From JAVJSD01 sp040219575 (GTDB lineage Bacteria; Planctomycetota; Planctomycetia; Pirellulales; Pirellulaceae): a DNA stretch of 64,000 nt. The notes beneath the pieces are model-generated. The model saw nothing but the letters and a program-made list of their open reading frames with translations. It was not told the DNA's origin and ran no database searches. Every line of letters begins with the position of its first letter. Position 1 is the first letter of the stretch. The stretch is taken from contig JAVJSD010000101.1 in the NCBI GenBank assembly GCA_040219575.1, positions 62,001-126,000 of the forward strand, written 5' to 3'. Positions 44,535 to 53,553 of the stretch are shown here, piece after piece. The translations under genes were made by a program, and so were the position numbers.

Positions 44535-45229
44535 TCGAACTGCCGCTGGTGCTGATGTCGGGCATGCTCGGTTCGGCGCATTGCCTGGGAATGTGCGGGG
44601 GATTCGCGCTGGCGATCGGAGGCGGCGCGACGAGCGTGCGTTCTAATCTGCATCGCCAACTGGCGTACACGGCGGGTCGCGTGTTCACGTACATCGTGCT
44701 GGGTGCGGCGGCGGCCTTCGGCGGCTGGCGTCTCACGCGGGCCATGCCCGAAATCGTCAACCTGCCGGCCATCCTGGCGATCGTGGCGGGCGTGTTGCTG
44801 GTCTACCAGGGACTCGCCGCCGCCGGTTGGATTCGTTGGCCGCGCATCACGGGTGCTGCGCCCTGTGCGGCCGCCGGAACATTTCGCACGTTCCTCACGG
44901 CGCCGGGACTGCTGAACCCCATGATCGCCGGCATGCTGACCGGGTTTTTGCCGTGTGGCCTGCTTTATGCAATGCTTGCCTTGGCGGCTGCCTCGCGCGA
45001 TCTGTGGATCGGCGCCGCTCTGATGGGAGTTTTCGGGCTCGGCACCGCACCGGCGATGTTGCTGGCCGGGGCCGGTGGTTCGCTGCTCAGTCTCGCGGGA
45101 CGGCGGCGGTTGCTCGTGCTGGCCGCCTGGTGCGTGGTGGTGACGGGACTGGTTTCCATCGCCCGCGGCTGTGGCTTCGTCACGCTGCCGGGGATCGTCG
45201 AGTCGGGCGGATGCCCGTTATGTCAATGA
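44531..45229 (+). CDS. TauE/SafE-like (CcoH/DsbD-type) membrane protein
   Basis: 232 residues, six to seven membrane helices. SAHCLGMCGGFALAIGG near the N-terminus and LTGFLPCGLLYAMLALAAAS in the middle each hold a cysteine pair or single cysteine, typical of the sulfite-exporter-like proteins found in cbb3 operons. These act in copper or thiol delivery for the oxidase; the precise role is inferred from position. It is ATGA-coupled to ccoI. Confidence 0.85.
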   Translation: MIELPLVLMSGMLGSAHCLGMCGGFALAIGGGATSVRSNLHRQLAYTAGRVFTYIVLGAAAAFGGWRLTRAMPEIVNLPAILAIVAGVLLVYQGLAAAGWIRWPRITGAAPCAAAGTFRTFLTAPGLLNPMIAGMLTGFLPCGLLYAMLALAAASRDLWIGAALMGVFGLGTAPAMLLAGAGGSLLSLAGRRRLLVLAAWCVVVTGLVSIARGCGFVTLPGIVESGGCPLCQ

Positions 45230-45765
45230 ACGCTTTCGTGCCCATGAGTCGATCCAGCAACAGCAGCGCCGAGGATCTCGCTACGGCCTCGACCGACGAC
45301 TCGGCCGCTTCGCGGGGTGCGCCGCGTCGCGCGAAGCGCGCCGCGACCGCCGCTTCGGGATTCTCCTTGTCGAAAACGACAGTCAACTTCTGGCTCGATG
45401 CGCTGTTGCTGCTGATCTTCTGCCTGCTGATGTGGACGGCGGTCATCACGCAGTTCGTCTTTCCGCCCGCCACCCGCGCCGAAGGTTGGACCCTGTGGGG
45501 TTGGACCTACGAGCAGTGGCACACGTTTCAGTTCGGCGTGGTGGCCGCCATGGCCGCCGCCGTGCTGCTGCACGTGATGCTGCACTGGAGTTGGGTTTGC
45601 AATGTGGCCGCGGGCGGATGGGATGCGCTGCGAGGCCGAAAGAAGCACAAAGTCGATGAGGGGATGCAGACCATCTACGGCGTGGGCACGATGATCGTGC
45701 TGCTGAATCTGATCGGAATCGCCGTCGCCGCGGCCGTGCTGACAATCCAAGCGCCGCCGCTTTGA
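45226..45765 (+). CDS. DUF4405-like membrane protein
   Basis: 179 residues. ATG 45226 overlaps the previous stop (ATGA); ATG 45211 and 45220 are alternatives. The N-terminal 45 residues are polar. Four membrane helices follow, with FWLDALLLLIFCLLMWTAVITQFVFPP, WTYEQWHTFQFGVVAAMAAAVLLHVMLHWSW and a last hydrophobic segment at the C-terminus. Histidines in the second and third helices (EQWHTFQFG, LHVMLHW) resemble b-type heme ligands, so this may be a small cytochrome b561-like subunit. Confidence 0.75.
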   Translation: MNAFVPMSRSSNSSAEDLATASTDDSAASRGAPRRAKRAATAASGFSLSKTTVNFWLDALLLLIFCLLMWTAVITQFVFPPATRAEGWTLWGWTYEQWHTFQFGVVAAMAAAVLLHVMLHWSWVCNVAAGGWDALRGRKKHKVDEGMQTIYGVGTMIVLLNLIGIAVAAAVLTIQAPPL

Positions 45766-45777
45766 TCGAGCGCCTGC

Positions 45778-46800
45778 TTAGCTTTGCGACGCCTTCTCCT
45801 GCCTCGCCAGGATCTCGTCCAGCCGCGCCTCGACTCGGCGGCGATCGTCGAAACTGCGGCCGTCGAGGTAGATCCACCGCAGCCAGTTCATGCCGGATAG
45901 CAGCATCGTGCTGCGATCGAACACCGTGACAGCGAGACGTTCGTCCTTCGACAGCGGCCGGATCGCTTCATAAGCCGACAGCCCGACGCGCCACAGATCG
46001 GCGTCGTCGCGCGCCAGGCTTCCCAGCAACCGAGCCACGTCGCCGGCGACCGAATCGATCTGCATCGCACCGAAATCGATCAGGCCGCTCACTCGATCCC
46101 CTTCAAACAACACATGGTCGTGCCAGATGTCGCGGAGCACGGGTTGTTGAGGAAGCAATGCCGGCGCCGCGTCGGCAAGCTCCTTATCGATCGCGGGTGC
46201 GAGGGCGCGAAACATCGGCAGCAACCGCCGGGCGCGCTGGGCGAGTTCGCGCCAGTCGGCATCCACGATCCGCCGCTCGAGCAATTCGCCGTCTCCCGAG
46301 AGCCACCGCCGCACCATCTCCAGCCGCTGCCGCAATCCGGGCGACGGCGAACACGGCGCGACATTCGTGGGGAACAAGGCCGCCGCCGCGTGGAATTGCG
46401 CCAGCGCCCGCAGCGCGGCTTCCAACCGAGCCCGACTCGGATTCTGTCGGAAGTCCGCCTCGCCGGGCAGCCAGGGAGCGAGTTCCCACATTCGCCCCTC
46501 GACCGTCACGAACGTCGTGCCGTCGTCGGCGGCCAGCGGCACGGGAACGATCTTCACGCCTTGCTGGTGCACGTGCCGCAGCACGGCATGCTGAAACAAC
46601 AGCCTCTTGGGCGAGGGATGCTCGGGCGGCCAGCGTCGCAGGCAGAGCGTTTGCCGAGACGACCTGATCCGCCAAAACTCGGCGCCGCTGAACCCGCCGG
46701 CGCCGCCAAGCGACTCAATAAGAAGCGACGGCCAGGGCGATAGACCGACCGCCCCATAATGCGACAGCACCCACCTCGGGACTGATTGTTCGCTGGCCAA
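45778..46800 (-). CDS. Phosphotransferase of the aminoglycoside/choline kinase family, atypical
   Basis: 340 residues. Recognisable kinase-like features are RRWPPEHPSPKRL for ATP contact, WELAPWLPGEADF, and the catalytic/metal segment DIWHDHVLFEGDRVSGLIDFG. The usual HGDLHPGN loop is here DIWHDH, with aspartate kept but no asparagine; the second metal site DFG is kept. The start is TTG at 46800. It may be an active kinase of unknown substrate or a diverged one. It is convergent with the oxidase operon. Confidence 0.72.
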   Translation of the reverse strand: MASEQSVPRWVLSHYGAVGLSPWPSLLIESLGGAGGFSGAEFWRIRSSRQTLCLRRWPPEHPSPKRLLFQHAVLRHVHQQGVKIVPVPLAADDGTTFVTVEGRMWELAPWLPGEADFRQNPSRARLEAALRALAQFHAAAALFPTNVAPCSPSPGLRQRLEMVRRWLSGDGELLERRIVDADWRELAQRARRLLPMFRALAPAIDKELADAAPALLPQQPVLRDIWHDHVLFEGDRVSGLIDFGAMQIDSVAGDVARLLGSLARDDADLWRVGLSAYEAIRPLSKDERLAVTVFDRSTMLLSGMNWLRWIYLDGRSFDDRRRVEARLDEILARQEKASQS

Positions 46801-46870
46801 CGCCTTGCGACCTTTCCGCTGGACTTCGACCTGCTAGTGCATCGTCCGAAAGACGCCACGATGCCGAGAG

Positions 46871-46938
46871 CCGTAGCGGAAGTCGCCAGACTTCCGAGAC
46901 TTCGCTCTCATTCGGAAGTCTGGCAACTTCCGCGACGG
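46871..46938. repeat. Dispersed palindrome, family A, copy 2
   Basis: CCGTAGCGGAAGTCGCCAGA and its inverse TCTGGCAACTTCCGCGACGG around a loop of about 20 bases, with one mismatch. It shares its left arm with the copy inside hypC. Confidence 0.8.
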
Positions 46939-47274
46939 GTTTCCAGCCAATGCCAGCTAGTAAAATTCAACTTGACGGTCCAATAGCGAGCTGGGAACAG
47001 GCCGGACCTCGCCAAAACAGCGTGTGGCCTCCCCGATTTTCCTCCGCCGCACCTTCCGCAGCGACCTTTTGGATCGCCAGTTGCGTAGTAGGGAGAACGC
47101 GTCGAGTTTTCCGCAACGACGCGGGCGGTCTCTCCGGCACGACCCGCGCAATCCGTCAACGATTGTACGTTTCCGCAACTCGAATTGCTCGGATTGGGGC
47201 CGTCGTCGTCGCGACAAGTCATTTCGCCGTAACGAATTGAGCGGACCTCCCGCCAGCAAAACGAGTTTGCCTGT

Positions 47275-47303
47275 TTCGCAACGCCGGTAAACTGGGGTAT
47301 ATT
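47275..47303 (+). promoter_or_regulatory. Promoter for the DUF5117-type metalloprotease
   Basis: TTCGCA (47275-47280), 17 bases, TATATT (47298-47303). This is a fair sigma-70-like match and gives a leader of about 120 bases. The -35 overlaps one of three TTTC(C)GCAAC words. Confidence 0.45.
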
Positions 47304-47432
47304 TAAGAACAGATGATGCGTAAATGCCACGTCGTTGCAGCCAGGCAACAGGCCCGCAAGCAACAAGCCCACAGCCACAGTCGGGGGCGAGTCCTTCGCC
47401 TCCTTTCTCCCCTCCACAAAGAAGCCATCACC

Positions 47433-50057
47433 ATGCGCTCATTGTGCACCACCATGACCGCCGTCGCCGTCACGCTTTCGTTCTTCGTCGCCGGCGCGTC
47501 GGCGCAGGAAGAGAAGAAGGCGGAACCCGCGCAGCCCAAGCACGTCGCCCTGCTGAAAGACGCCAAGCCGCAAACCGGCGTGATCAACGTCTATCAGAAG
47601 GAGGATCAGCTGTTTGCCGAACTCAACGCGAGCAACTACTCCGGCGAGTACATCATCCTGATCTCGATCGCCAAGGGCATCGGCGAAGGTCCGTTGCTGG
47701 GCGGCATGACCTGGGGCTTCGGCGACGACTGGATCTGGAAGTTCCGCAAGATCGACGACAAGGTGCACATCATCCGCCGCAACGTGCGGTTCAAGGCCAA
47801 GAGCAGCACGCCCGAGGCGTCGGCCGTCGCCAACGCCTACACCGACAGCGTGCTGTACAGCCTGCCGATCATCACCAAAGGCCCCAAGGGGGGCGACCTG
47901 GTCGACCTCTCCTCGGTTTTCATGAGCGACCTGCCGCAGATCGGCGAAGTGCTGCCGGGCTTCGTCTTCTCGCCGCAGAAGTCGACCTGGGCCAAGGTCA
48001 AGGACTTCGAGGACAACCTCGAACTGGAGGTCGCCGCCACCTACCAGTCGAGCGGCCGCGCCGAGATCGAGACCGTCGCCGACTCGCGCGGCGTGACGAT
48101 CCATGTGCATTACTCGATCAGCAAGCTGCCCAGCACCGGCTACTCGCCGCGTGAGGCCGATCCCCGGGTCGGCTACTTCCTGACCGTCGTCAAGGACTAT
48201 TCCGAGGACGGCAAGAATAACGATGAGCGATTTGTTCGCTATATCAACCGCTGGCACCTGGAGAAGGCCGATCCCTCGGCCAAGCTCTCACCTCCCAAGA
48301 AACCGATCATTTTCTGGATCGAGAACACCGTGCCGTTCAAGTATCGCGCCGCGATCCGCGACGGCATCGAGGAGTGGAACAAGGCGTTCGAGCAGGCCGG
48401 CTTTGTCGATGCGATTGAAGTCCGCCAGCAGCCCGACAACGCCGATTGGGACCCGGAGGACATCAACTACAACACGTTCCGCTGGATGACGTCGAGCGCC
48501 GGCTTCGCGATGGGACCGTCGCGGGTGAACCCGTACAACGGCCAGATTCTCGACGCCGACATCATCTTCGACGCCGACTTCCTCAGCTTCTGGAAGCACG
48601 AGTTCGAGACGTTCACGCCGGAAAGCGTGGCCGCCATGACCGGCGGCGACCTGGAGCCGACCGACGCCCACGAGGAGCAGCCTCGCCTGCCGATGGACAT
48701 GCGGCAGTGCGCCCTGGGCCACGGCATGTCTCGCGAATTCGCCCTCGGCGCCACCGCCCTGGCCGGCGTCGCCAAGATGGAGCCCAAGCAGCGCGAGGAA
48801 GAACTTGAGAAGCTCATCATGCAGGGCCTGAAGGAAGTCACCATGCACGAGGTCGGCCACACGCTCGGCCTGCGTCACAATTTCAAGGCCAGCACCTGGA
48901 AGAGCCTCAAGGAGATCAACGATCCCAAAAACGCCGGCAAGGCGCTGGTCGCCTCGGTGATGGACTACAGCCCCATCAATCTCATGCCCGAGGGCCAGCC
49001 GCAAGGCGACTACTACGCCCAGACGATCGGCCCCTACGACTACTGGGCCATCGAATACGGCTACAAGACCGGCACCGCCGAAGAGCTCCAGAAGCTCGCC
49101 TCCCGCAGCGGCGAAGACGGCCTCGACTACACCACCGACGAGGACACGGTCGGCACCGACCCCGATCCGTTCTCGAACCGATTCGACCTCGGCGCCGATC
49201 CGGTCGAGTACGCCAAGAGCCGCTCGCAGGTCGTCAAGGACCTGATGCCGGGCCTCGTCGAGCGGATGGCCGAGGAAGGCGAGGACTACACCAAGGTCCG
49301 CCGCGCGTTCAACATCCTGTTGTCGCAGATCGGCCAGAGCACGTTTTTCACCGCCCGCGTGGTCGGCGGCCTGAACACCAGCCGCAGCCACAAGGGCGAC
49401 GAGGGCGCGCGGGCCCCGATCGAGCCGCTTGATCCCAAGCAGCAGCGAGCGGCGCTGGACGTGTTGGAGCAGAACCTGTTCAACGACAAGCCGTTCGACT
49501 TCCCGACCGAGATCTACAGCTACCTGGCCCCCTCGCGATGGCGCCACTGGGGCACCAGCTCCTCGACCCAGAAGGACTTCCCGATCCACGACTACATCGC
49601 CATGTGGCAGGATCGGGCGCTTTCGCAACTGTTGTCGTCGGTCACGCTGCAGCGAATCCACGACACCGAACTCAAGATCCCGGCCGACAAGGACGCTTTC
49701 ACCACGGCCGAATTGATCGAGCGCCTGACCGACGCGATCTTCTCGGAGGTCGATTCGATCGGCAAGGCGAAGAAAGACGCCAAGTACTCCAACCGCCAGC
49801 CGGCGATCAGCAGCCTCCGCCGCAACCTGCAGCGGATCTACCTCCGCCGGATGTCGAATATGGCGATGGGCCGCAGCCTGGCGCCCGAGGACTGCCAGAC
49901 GATCGCCTACATGGAGCTGTCGGAGTTGAAGGACGGCATCGACAAGTTGCTCTCGGGCGACATGGCGCTCGATTCCTACACCAAGGCGCACCTGAAGGAG
50001 TCGTCGGACCGCATCGCCAAGGTGCTCGACGCCCAGCTCACGCTGGCTTCACCGTAG
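47433..50057 (+). CDS. Zinc metalloprotease of the DUF5117/DUF4953 type, secreted
   Basis: 874 residues. A signal peptide (TAVAVTLSFFVAGASA) precedes a DUF5117 domain (INVYQKEDQLFAEL, LLGGMTWGFGDDWIWKFRK). The metzincin-like zinc motif HEVGHTLGLRH is at 472-482, with Glu473 as base. Flanking conserved parts are PIIFWIENTVPFKYRAAIRDGIEEWNKAFEQAGF and MDYSPINLMP. The start at 47433 gives the signal; the frame to 47313 adds nothing. It is a large periplasmic or surface protease of unknown target. A strong terminator follows. Confidence 0.87.
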   Translation: MRSLCTTMTAVAVTLSFFVAGASAQEEKKAEPAQPKHVALLKDAKPQTGVINVYQKEDQLFAELNASNYSGEYIILISIAKGIGEGPLLGGMTWGFGDDWIWKFRKIDDKVHIIRRNVRFKAKSSTPEASAVANAYTDSVLYSLPIITKGPKGGDLVDLSSVFMSDLPQIGEVLPGFVFSPQKSTWAKVKDFEDNLELEVAATYQSSGRAEIETVADSRGVTIHVHYSISKLPSTGYSPREADPRVGYFLTVVKDYSEDGKNNDERFVRYINRWHLEKADPSAKLSPPKKPIIFWIENTVPFKYRAAIRDGIEEWNKAFEQAGFVDAIEVRQQPDNADWDPEDINYNTFRWMTSSAGFAMGPSRVNPYNGQILDADIIFDADFLSFWKHEFETFTPESVAAMTGGDLEPTDAHEEQPRLPMDMRQCALGHGMSREFALGATALAGVAKMEPKQREEELEKLIMQGLKEVTMHEVGHTLGLRHNFKASTWKSLKEINDPKNAGKALVASVMDYSPINLMPEGQPQGDYYAQTIGPYDYWAIEYGYKTGTAEELQKLASRSGEDGLDYTTDEDTVGTDPDPFSNRFDLGADPVEYAKSRSQVVKDLMPGLVERMAEEGEDYTKVRRAFNILLSQIGQSTFFTARVVGGLNTSRSHKGDEGARAPIEPLDPKQQRAALDVLEQNLFNDKPFDFPTEIYSYLAPSRWRHWGTSSSTQKDFPIHDYIAMWQDRALSQLLSSVTLQRIHDTELKIPADKDAFTTAELIERLTDAIFSEVDSIGKAKKDAKYSNRQPAISSLRRNLQRIYLRRMSNMAMGRSLAPEDCQTIAYMELSELKDGIDKLLSGDMALDSYTKAHLKESSDRIAKVLDAQLTLASP

Positions 50058-50095
50058 CCGCCGCCTACTCTCCGTATTCCAGGCAAGAGCGACCT

Positions 50096-50132
50096 GCGAC
50101 GCCGCGCTGTTTTCGCGCGGCGTTGCTTTTTT
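50096..50132 (+). terminator. Intrinsic terminator of the metalloprotease gene
   Basis: Stem GCGACGCCGCGC, loop TGTTTTC, stem GCGCGGCGTTGC with one G-U pair, then six T residues. This is a canonical rho-independent terminator 39 bases after the stop codon. Confidence 0.85.
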
Positions 50133-50249
50133 CTTGGGCCGCTCATTTCGTGAAACGAGAGACTGCGACGCTGAAGAGTTCGAACAGGAGGCAGCGGAGA
50201 GCGCGGAGGAGAATGTCAGCGGATCAGCGGCGATGCGACAGGTCGGAAT

Positions 50250-50354
50250 TTCGTTTAACGGCAAGCCGCAGGTGACGGCGCGCGCACGACCCCGCAATAG
50301 CTGGAAACGTTGCTGCAACGATCCGCCGACGCCTTCGGCTCGCCGTCAAACGAG
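50250..50354. repeat. Dispersed palindrome, family D, copy 2
   Basis: The outer arms TTCGTTTAACGGCAAGCCGC and GCGGCTCGCCGTCAAACGA-like are inverted. It is the same length and orientation as 22220-22324 and shares the GGAAACGTTG interior word. It lies between the terminator and a minus-strand gene. Confidence 0.8.
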
Positions 50355-50402
50355 TCGATCGCAAGGGATGCTTGACATTGAAATTGCAGGCTTCAATAAC
50401 CG

Positions 50403-50864
50403 TCAGCGGCGAGGTTCGCGGAAGAGAAAGAACCACACGGCGGCGATGCACAATGTCTGCGGCAGCCAGAAGAATATGCCCGTGGCCAACAGCATCCCGG
50501 GGATGGATTCGGCTTCGCCCTGCCAGGCGATGCAGAGCAGCAAAGGAACAATGGCCAGCAGCAGGCAAGCCCCGGCCGACAGCAGCCGCTTCGAGCGTTT
50601 CCACTGGGGATAGAACACCGCCCCCACCAGCGCCAGCACCGGGGCCAGGGCGAAGACCATCAGCCACAGAAATTTGAAGAATCGATCGTATTCCCAGCCG
50701 AGCAGCCGAGGCGCCGTCAGCAGGACGCTGCACACCACCATCCCCCACAGCAGCGATCGCATGCGGAACTGGCCGGGCAGAATTCGACTTCGCTTCAGTT
50801 CGACCAGCAGTTTTTCGCCCCGGGTAAGCGGCCGGTCGTGCTCCCTGTCGTTGTTTTCGGGCAA
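50403..50864 (-). CDS. Small membrane protein (start uncertain)
   Basis: 153 residues if it begins at TTG 50862-50864, which is preceded by GGTGG; an ATG at 50762 would give 119 residues. Hydrophobic helices near 37-55, 62-85, 95-115 and 122-145 (SLLWGMVVCSVLLTAPRLLG, FLWLMVFALAPVLALVGAVF) suggest four membrane segments. The frame continues far upstream to 52175 only as a shadow of gap. No family recognised. The bases 50865-51074 between this gene and the gap promoter hold nothing else. Confidence 0.6.
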   Translation of the reverse strand: MPENNDREHDRPLTRGEKLLVELKRSRILPGQFRMRSLLWGMVVCSVLLTAPRLLGWEYDRFFKFLWLMVFALAPVLALVGAVFYPQWKRSKRLLSAGACLLLAIVPLLLCIAWQGEAESIPGMLLATGIFFWLPQTLCIAAVWFFLFREPRR

Positions 50865-51074
50865 GACGCCACCTGAAAGACGCGTCGACGGCAGAGGCGA
50901 GTAGAAGTTATTGAAGGCGAAGCGACCGGCCCATGCAACCGCTCGTCTGCAGGTCGCCCCCGTGCGGGCGTGTAATGGAGTGGTTTCCGCCCCAATCGAA
51001 AACCGGCCCACGGCCGCGTGAAATCCGCGTGAGCCGAGCCGCGCGCCCCCTTTTTCCCCTGACGCCAACGCCGG

Positions 51075-51080
51075 TATAAT
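51075..51080 (+). promoter_or_regulatory. Consensus -10 box of the gap promoter
   Basis: A perfect TATAAT 46 bases before the GTG start. The -35 region (near 51052-51057) is a T-rich stretch and weak. A second TATACG lies at 51091. Confidence 0.55.
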
Positions 51081-51125
51081 CCGCGCCGGGTATACGCATT
51101 GAAAGTTGAAAACAGGAGATCGATC

Positions 51126-52151
51126 GTGGCAGTACGCGTCGCAATCAACGGGTTTGGCCGCATCGGCCGGTTGACGTTCCGAATCATGATGAGCCGCGGC
51201 AGCGAGTTCGAGGTGGTCGCCGTCAACGACCTCACCGACAACCAGATGCTCGCCACGCTGCTGAAGTACGACAGCATTCACGGTCGCTACCCCGGCGAGG
51301 TGAGCTACGACGACGAGAACCTGATCGTCGACGGCAAGCAGATCAAGGCCCTCGCCGTCCGCAATCCGGCGGAACTCCCCTGGAAGGACCTGGGCGTCGA
51401 TGTCGTCATCGAAAGCACCGGCATCTTCACCGGCCGGGCCAAAGACGGCAAAGCCGGCTACGACACGCACCTCGAAGCGGGCGCGAAAAAGGTCATCCTC
51501 AGCGCTCCGGCCAAAGACGCCCCGGATCTCACCTGCGTGCTGGGCGTGAACGACGACAAGCTGACCGCCGACATGAAGTGCGTCTCGAACGCCAGTTGCA
51601 CGACCAACTGCCTGGCCCCGGTGGCCAAGGTGCTCAACGACACCTTCGGCATCGAGTCGGGACTGATGACCACCGTGCACGCCTACACCAACGACCAGAA
51701 CGTGCAGGACCTGCCCCACAAGGATCCGTACCGGGCCCGCGCCGCCGCGCAGAACATCATTCCCACCTCGACCGGCGCCGCCAAGGCGGTAGCCCTGGTG
51801 ATTCCCGAGCTGAAAGGCAAGCTGACCGGCATCGCCATGCGGGTGCCCGTGCCGACCGGCAGCGTGGTCGACTTGACGGTCAACCTCGGCAAGGAGACCA
51901 CGGCCGAGGAGATCAACGCCGCCATGAAGAAGGCCGCCGAGGGCCCGCTGAAGGGCATCCTGTCGTACGCTGTGGATCCGATCGTCTCCAGCGACATCAT
52001 CGACGATCCGCACAGCTCGATCTTCGCCGCCGACTTCACCCAGGTGCTCGGCGACAAGGGCAAGCTGGCCAAGGTCGTCAGCTGGTACGACAACGAATAC
52101 GGCTACAGCTGCCGCACCGCCGACCTGGTCGCCAAACTCGGCAATATGTAG
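51126..52151 (+). CDS. gap: Glyceraldehyde-3-phosphate dehydrogenase (type I)
   Basis: 341 residues. It oxidises glyceraldehyde-3-phosphate with NAD in glycolysis, or the reverse. The N-terminal NAD site is VAINGFGRIGRL and the active-site cysteine is Cys158 in SNASCTTNCLAPV. Other marks are GVDVVIESTGIFTG and SWYDNEYGYSCR. GTG at 51126 is the start: AGGAGA is six bases upstream and the N-terminus (MAVRVAINGFG) is conserved. The TTG frame to 51099 is too long. A hairpin follows the stop. Confidence 0.95.
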   Translation: MAVRVAINGFGRIGRLTFRIMMSRGSEFEVVAVNDLTDNQMLATLLKYDSIHGRYPGEVSYDDENLIVDGKQIKALAVRNPAELPWKDLGVDVVIESTGIFTGRAKDGKAGYDTHLEAGAKKVILSAPAKDAPDLTCVLGVNDDKLTADMKCVSNASCTTNCLAPVAKVLNDTFGIESGLMTTVHAYTNDQNVQDLPHKDPYRARAAAQNIIPTSTGAAKAVALVIPELKGKLTGIAMRVPVPTGSVVDLTVNLGKETTAEEINAAMKKAAEGPLKGILSYAVDPIVSSDIIDDPHSSIFAADFTQVLGDKGKLAKVVSWYDNEYGYSCRTADLVAKLGNM

Positions 52152-52181
52152 ACGTCTGGCTGTCGCGGCGAGCAATACAAC

Positions 52182-52262
52182 AAACCGCTGATAAGCGCTG
52201 ATCGAACGCTAAGGGGATTCAATTCCCTCCACGGGCGTCGATTGGCGTTTATCAGCGGTTTT
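52182..52262. repeat. Palindrome AAACCGCTGATAA, possible bidirectional terminator
   Basis: AAACCGCTGATAAGCG and CGTTTATCAGCGGTTTT are inverted, with inner GGGA/TCCC arms, followed by TTTTCTCTTTT. It sits between the convergent gap and peptidase genes and may stop transcription both ways. The phrase is a familiar interspersed repeat in planctomycetes by my recollection. Confidence 0.6.
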
Positions 52263-52284
52263 CTCTTTTCACGGCAACCGGCGA

Positions 52285-53553
52285 TCAATAACGCTGCACG
52301 CCCGCCGAATTGCGAGCCGGGCCGGGAAGCGGTTGGTAGCCGGAGCCGGCTTCGAGCACGGTTTGCGTGGGGCGGCCGATCGGTTGCTGCCGGGCCAACG
52401 ACTGCCGAACCATCGGGCCCTCTTCCTTCGCGCTGCGGCCGATCGAACCGGGGCGATACGGCGCGGGCGCCGCGGCGCTGGCGACTTTCGCCTCCTGAAA
52501 TCCACCCGCGTCGGCCGCCGGTGTCGCTTCCGGCGAGGCGGCGAGATCACGCTGTCGCGAATACCAGCCCGCGCTGGAGTCGGCGACGCTGGCCGTCGAA
52601 CCGTATCCGCCTTGCGCGGGCGCATCGACGACATCGCTTGTCGGCGGGTCGACGGGCAGCAATTCCTGCCGCCGACCCGCGGTTGCTGTCACGTCGGGAG
52701 CGGCGGCGACCTGCTCCACTTCTCGCTGGAAGCCGACCGGCGTCACCGGAACTCTCGGCCCACCACCGACCGCCTCCCGGTAGAGCGCACCGGCGAGTTG
52801 CGGCGCCTGATCCAGCGACGGACACCCTTCACGGACCCAATCCAACCACGTCACCTGCAACTCCGACAGGTCGGCGAAGCCGTAGTACTTCCGCGTCACG
52901 CCCGGCCAATTGTTCGTCTGCATCCCCTCGCCCACGTACGCCACGAACCGCTGCTTGCCTCCCTGGGCGATCAGGTAGCGAGCCACCGAATAACCCTGCG
53001 AGTACAACGGCAGAATGTTCTCGGGGTATTCCGTCATGGCGAACATGCGATTGAACGCGATGCCCTGGCCGGTGGTGAGAAACCGGATCAACAGTTTCTT
53101 GTGTTTGCTTTTTTCCACCTCGGCCTCGATCGACGTGCAGGCTCCTTCGTCGGCCCAACGCGGCAGCGGGCGGCCGAAGTGCGTGGCGAAGATCGTATGC
53201 GTCACCTCGTGCGGGATCACGCTATCGACGAGCCGTTCGCGGGAGCCCTGGATATTCATCGTCCAGCCGAAGGGCCGTCCGCGGTCGAACATGAAGCTGG
53301 TCGCGCCGCCGGCGCCCAGGTCCGGACGCGCCGTCACTTTCACGGGACAGGGCTGACTCCAGGGGGGAAGCTCCTTGCCAAGCCACTCCATGGCCAAGTC
53401 GCGGCGGCACCGCTCGGCGGTTTCGGCGAACAACCGCGCGTCGTCCGGGGTATCGGCCTGCACGATGAAGTTCTGGGTGCGGGCGCTCGCGCCGAGTGAA
53501 CAGAAGGCGGCCAAGGCGACCAGCGCCGCCGCGGAGAGTTGACGAGCATCCAT
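52285..53553 (-). CDS. Putative HExxH peptidase (MA clan-like), secreted
   Basis: 422 residues from ATG at 53551-53553. A signal peptide (LSAAALVALAAFCSLGASA) is followed by a domain with IPHEVTHTIFATHFG (His115, Glu116, His119) and WADEGACTSIE about 20 residues later, a gluzincin-like third ligand. VTRKYYGFADLSELQVTWLDWV is conserved in related planctomycete proteins. The last 150 residues are disordered and rich in Ala, Pro and Ser. The longer frame to 53760 has no signal. The actual substrate is unknown. Confidence 0.75.
   Translation of the reverse strand: MDARQLSAAALVALAAFCSLGASARTQNFIVQADTPDDARLFAETAERCRRDLAMEWLGKELPPWSQPCPVKVTARPDLGAGGATSFMFDRGRPFGWTMNIQGSRERLVDSVIPHEVTHTIFATHFGRPLPRWADEGACTSIEAEVEKSKHKKLLIRFLTTGQGIAFNRMFAMTEYPENILPLYSQGYSVARYLIAQGGKQRFVAYVGEGMQTNNWPGVTRKYYGFADLSELQVTWLDWVREGCPSLDQAPQLAGALYREAVGGGPRVPVTPVGFQREVEQVAAAPDVTATAGRRQELLPVDPPTSDVVDAPAQGGYGSTASVADSSAGWYSRQRDLAASPEATPAADAGGFQEAKVASAAAPAPYRPGSIGRSAKEEGPMVRQSLARQQPIGRPTQTVLEAGSGYQPLPGPARNSAGVQRY

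Larger units (their letters stand above)
46801..47432. other. Intergenic region upstream of the metalloprotease
   Basis: 632 bases without a credible gene. It holds a family A palindrome (46871-46938), three TTTC(C)GCAAC words (47109, 47170, 47274) and a promoter (47275-47303). Small minus-strand frames here have odd composition, with many cysteines and tryptophans, and no domain. Confidence 0.5.

Noticed and set aside
46908..47417. Minus-strand ORF of 169 codons before the metalloprotease
   Set aside because: Odd composition, overlaps the promoter and a palindrome, and no domain.
48288..49991. Minus-strand ORF of 567 codons opposite the metalloprotease
   Set aside because: Shadow of a gene with a zinc motif and signal peptide.
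50865..52175. Upstream extension of the small membrane protein frame across gap
   Set aside because: Antisense to gap. The real protein starts near 50864 or 50762.
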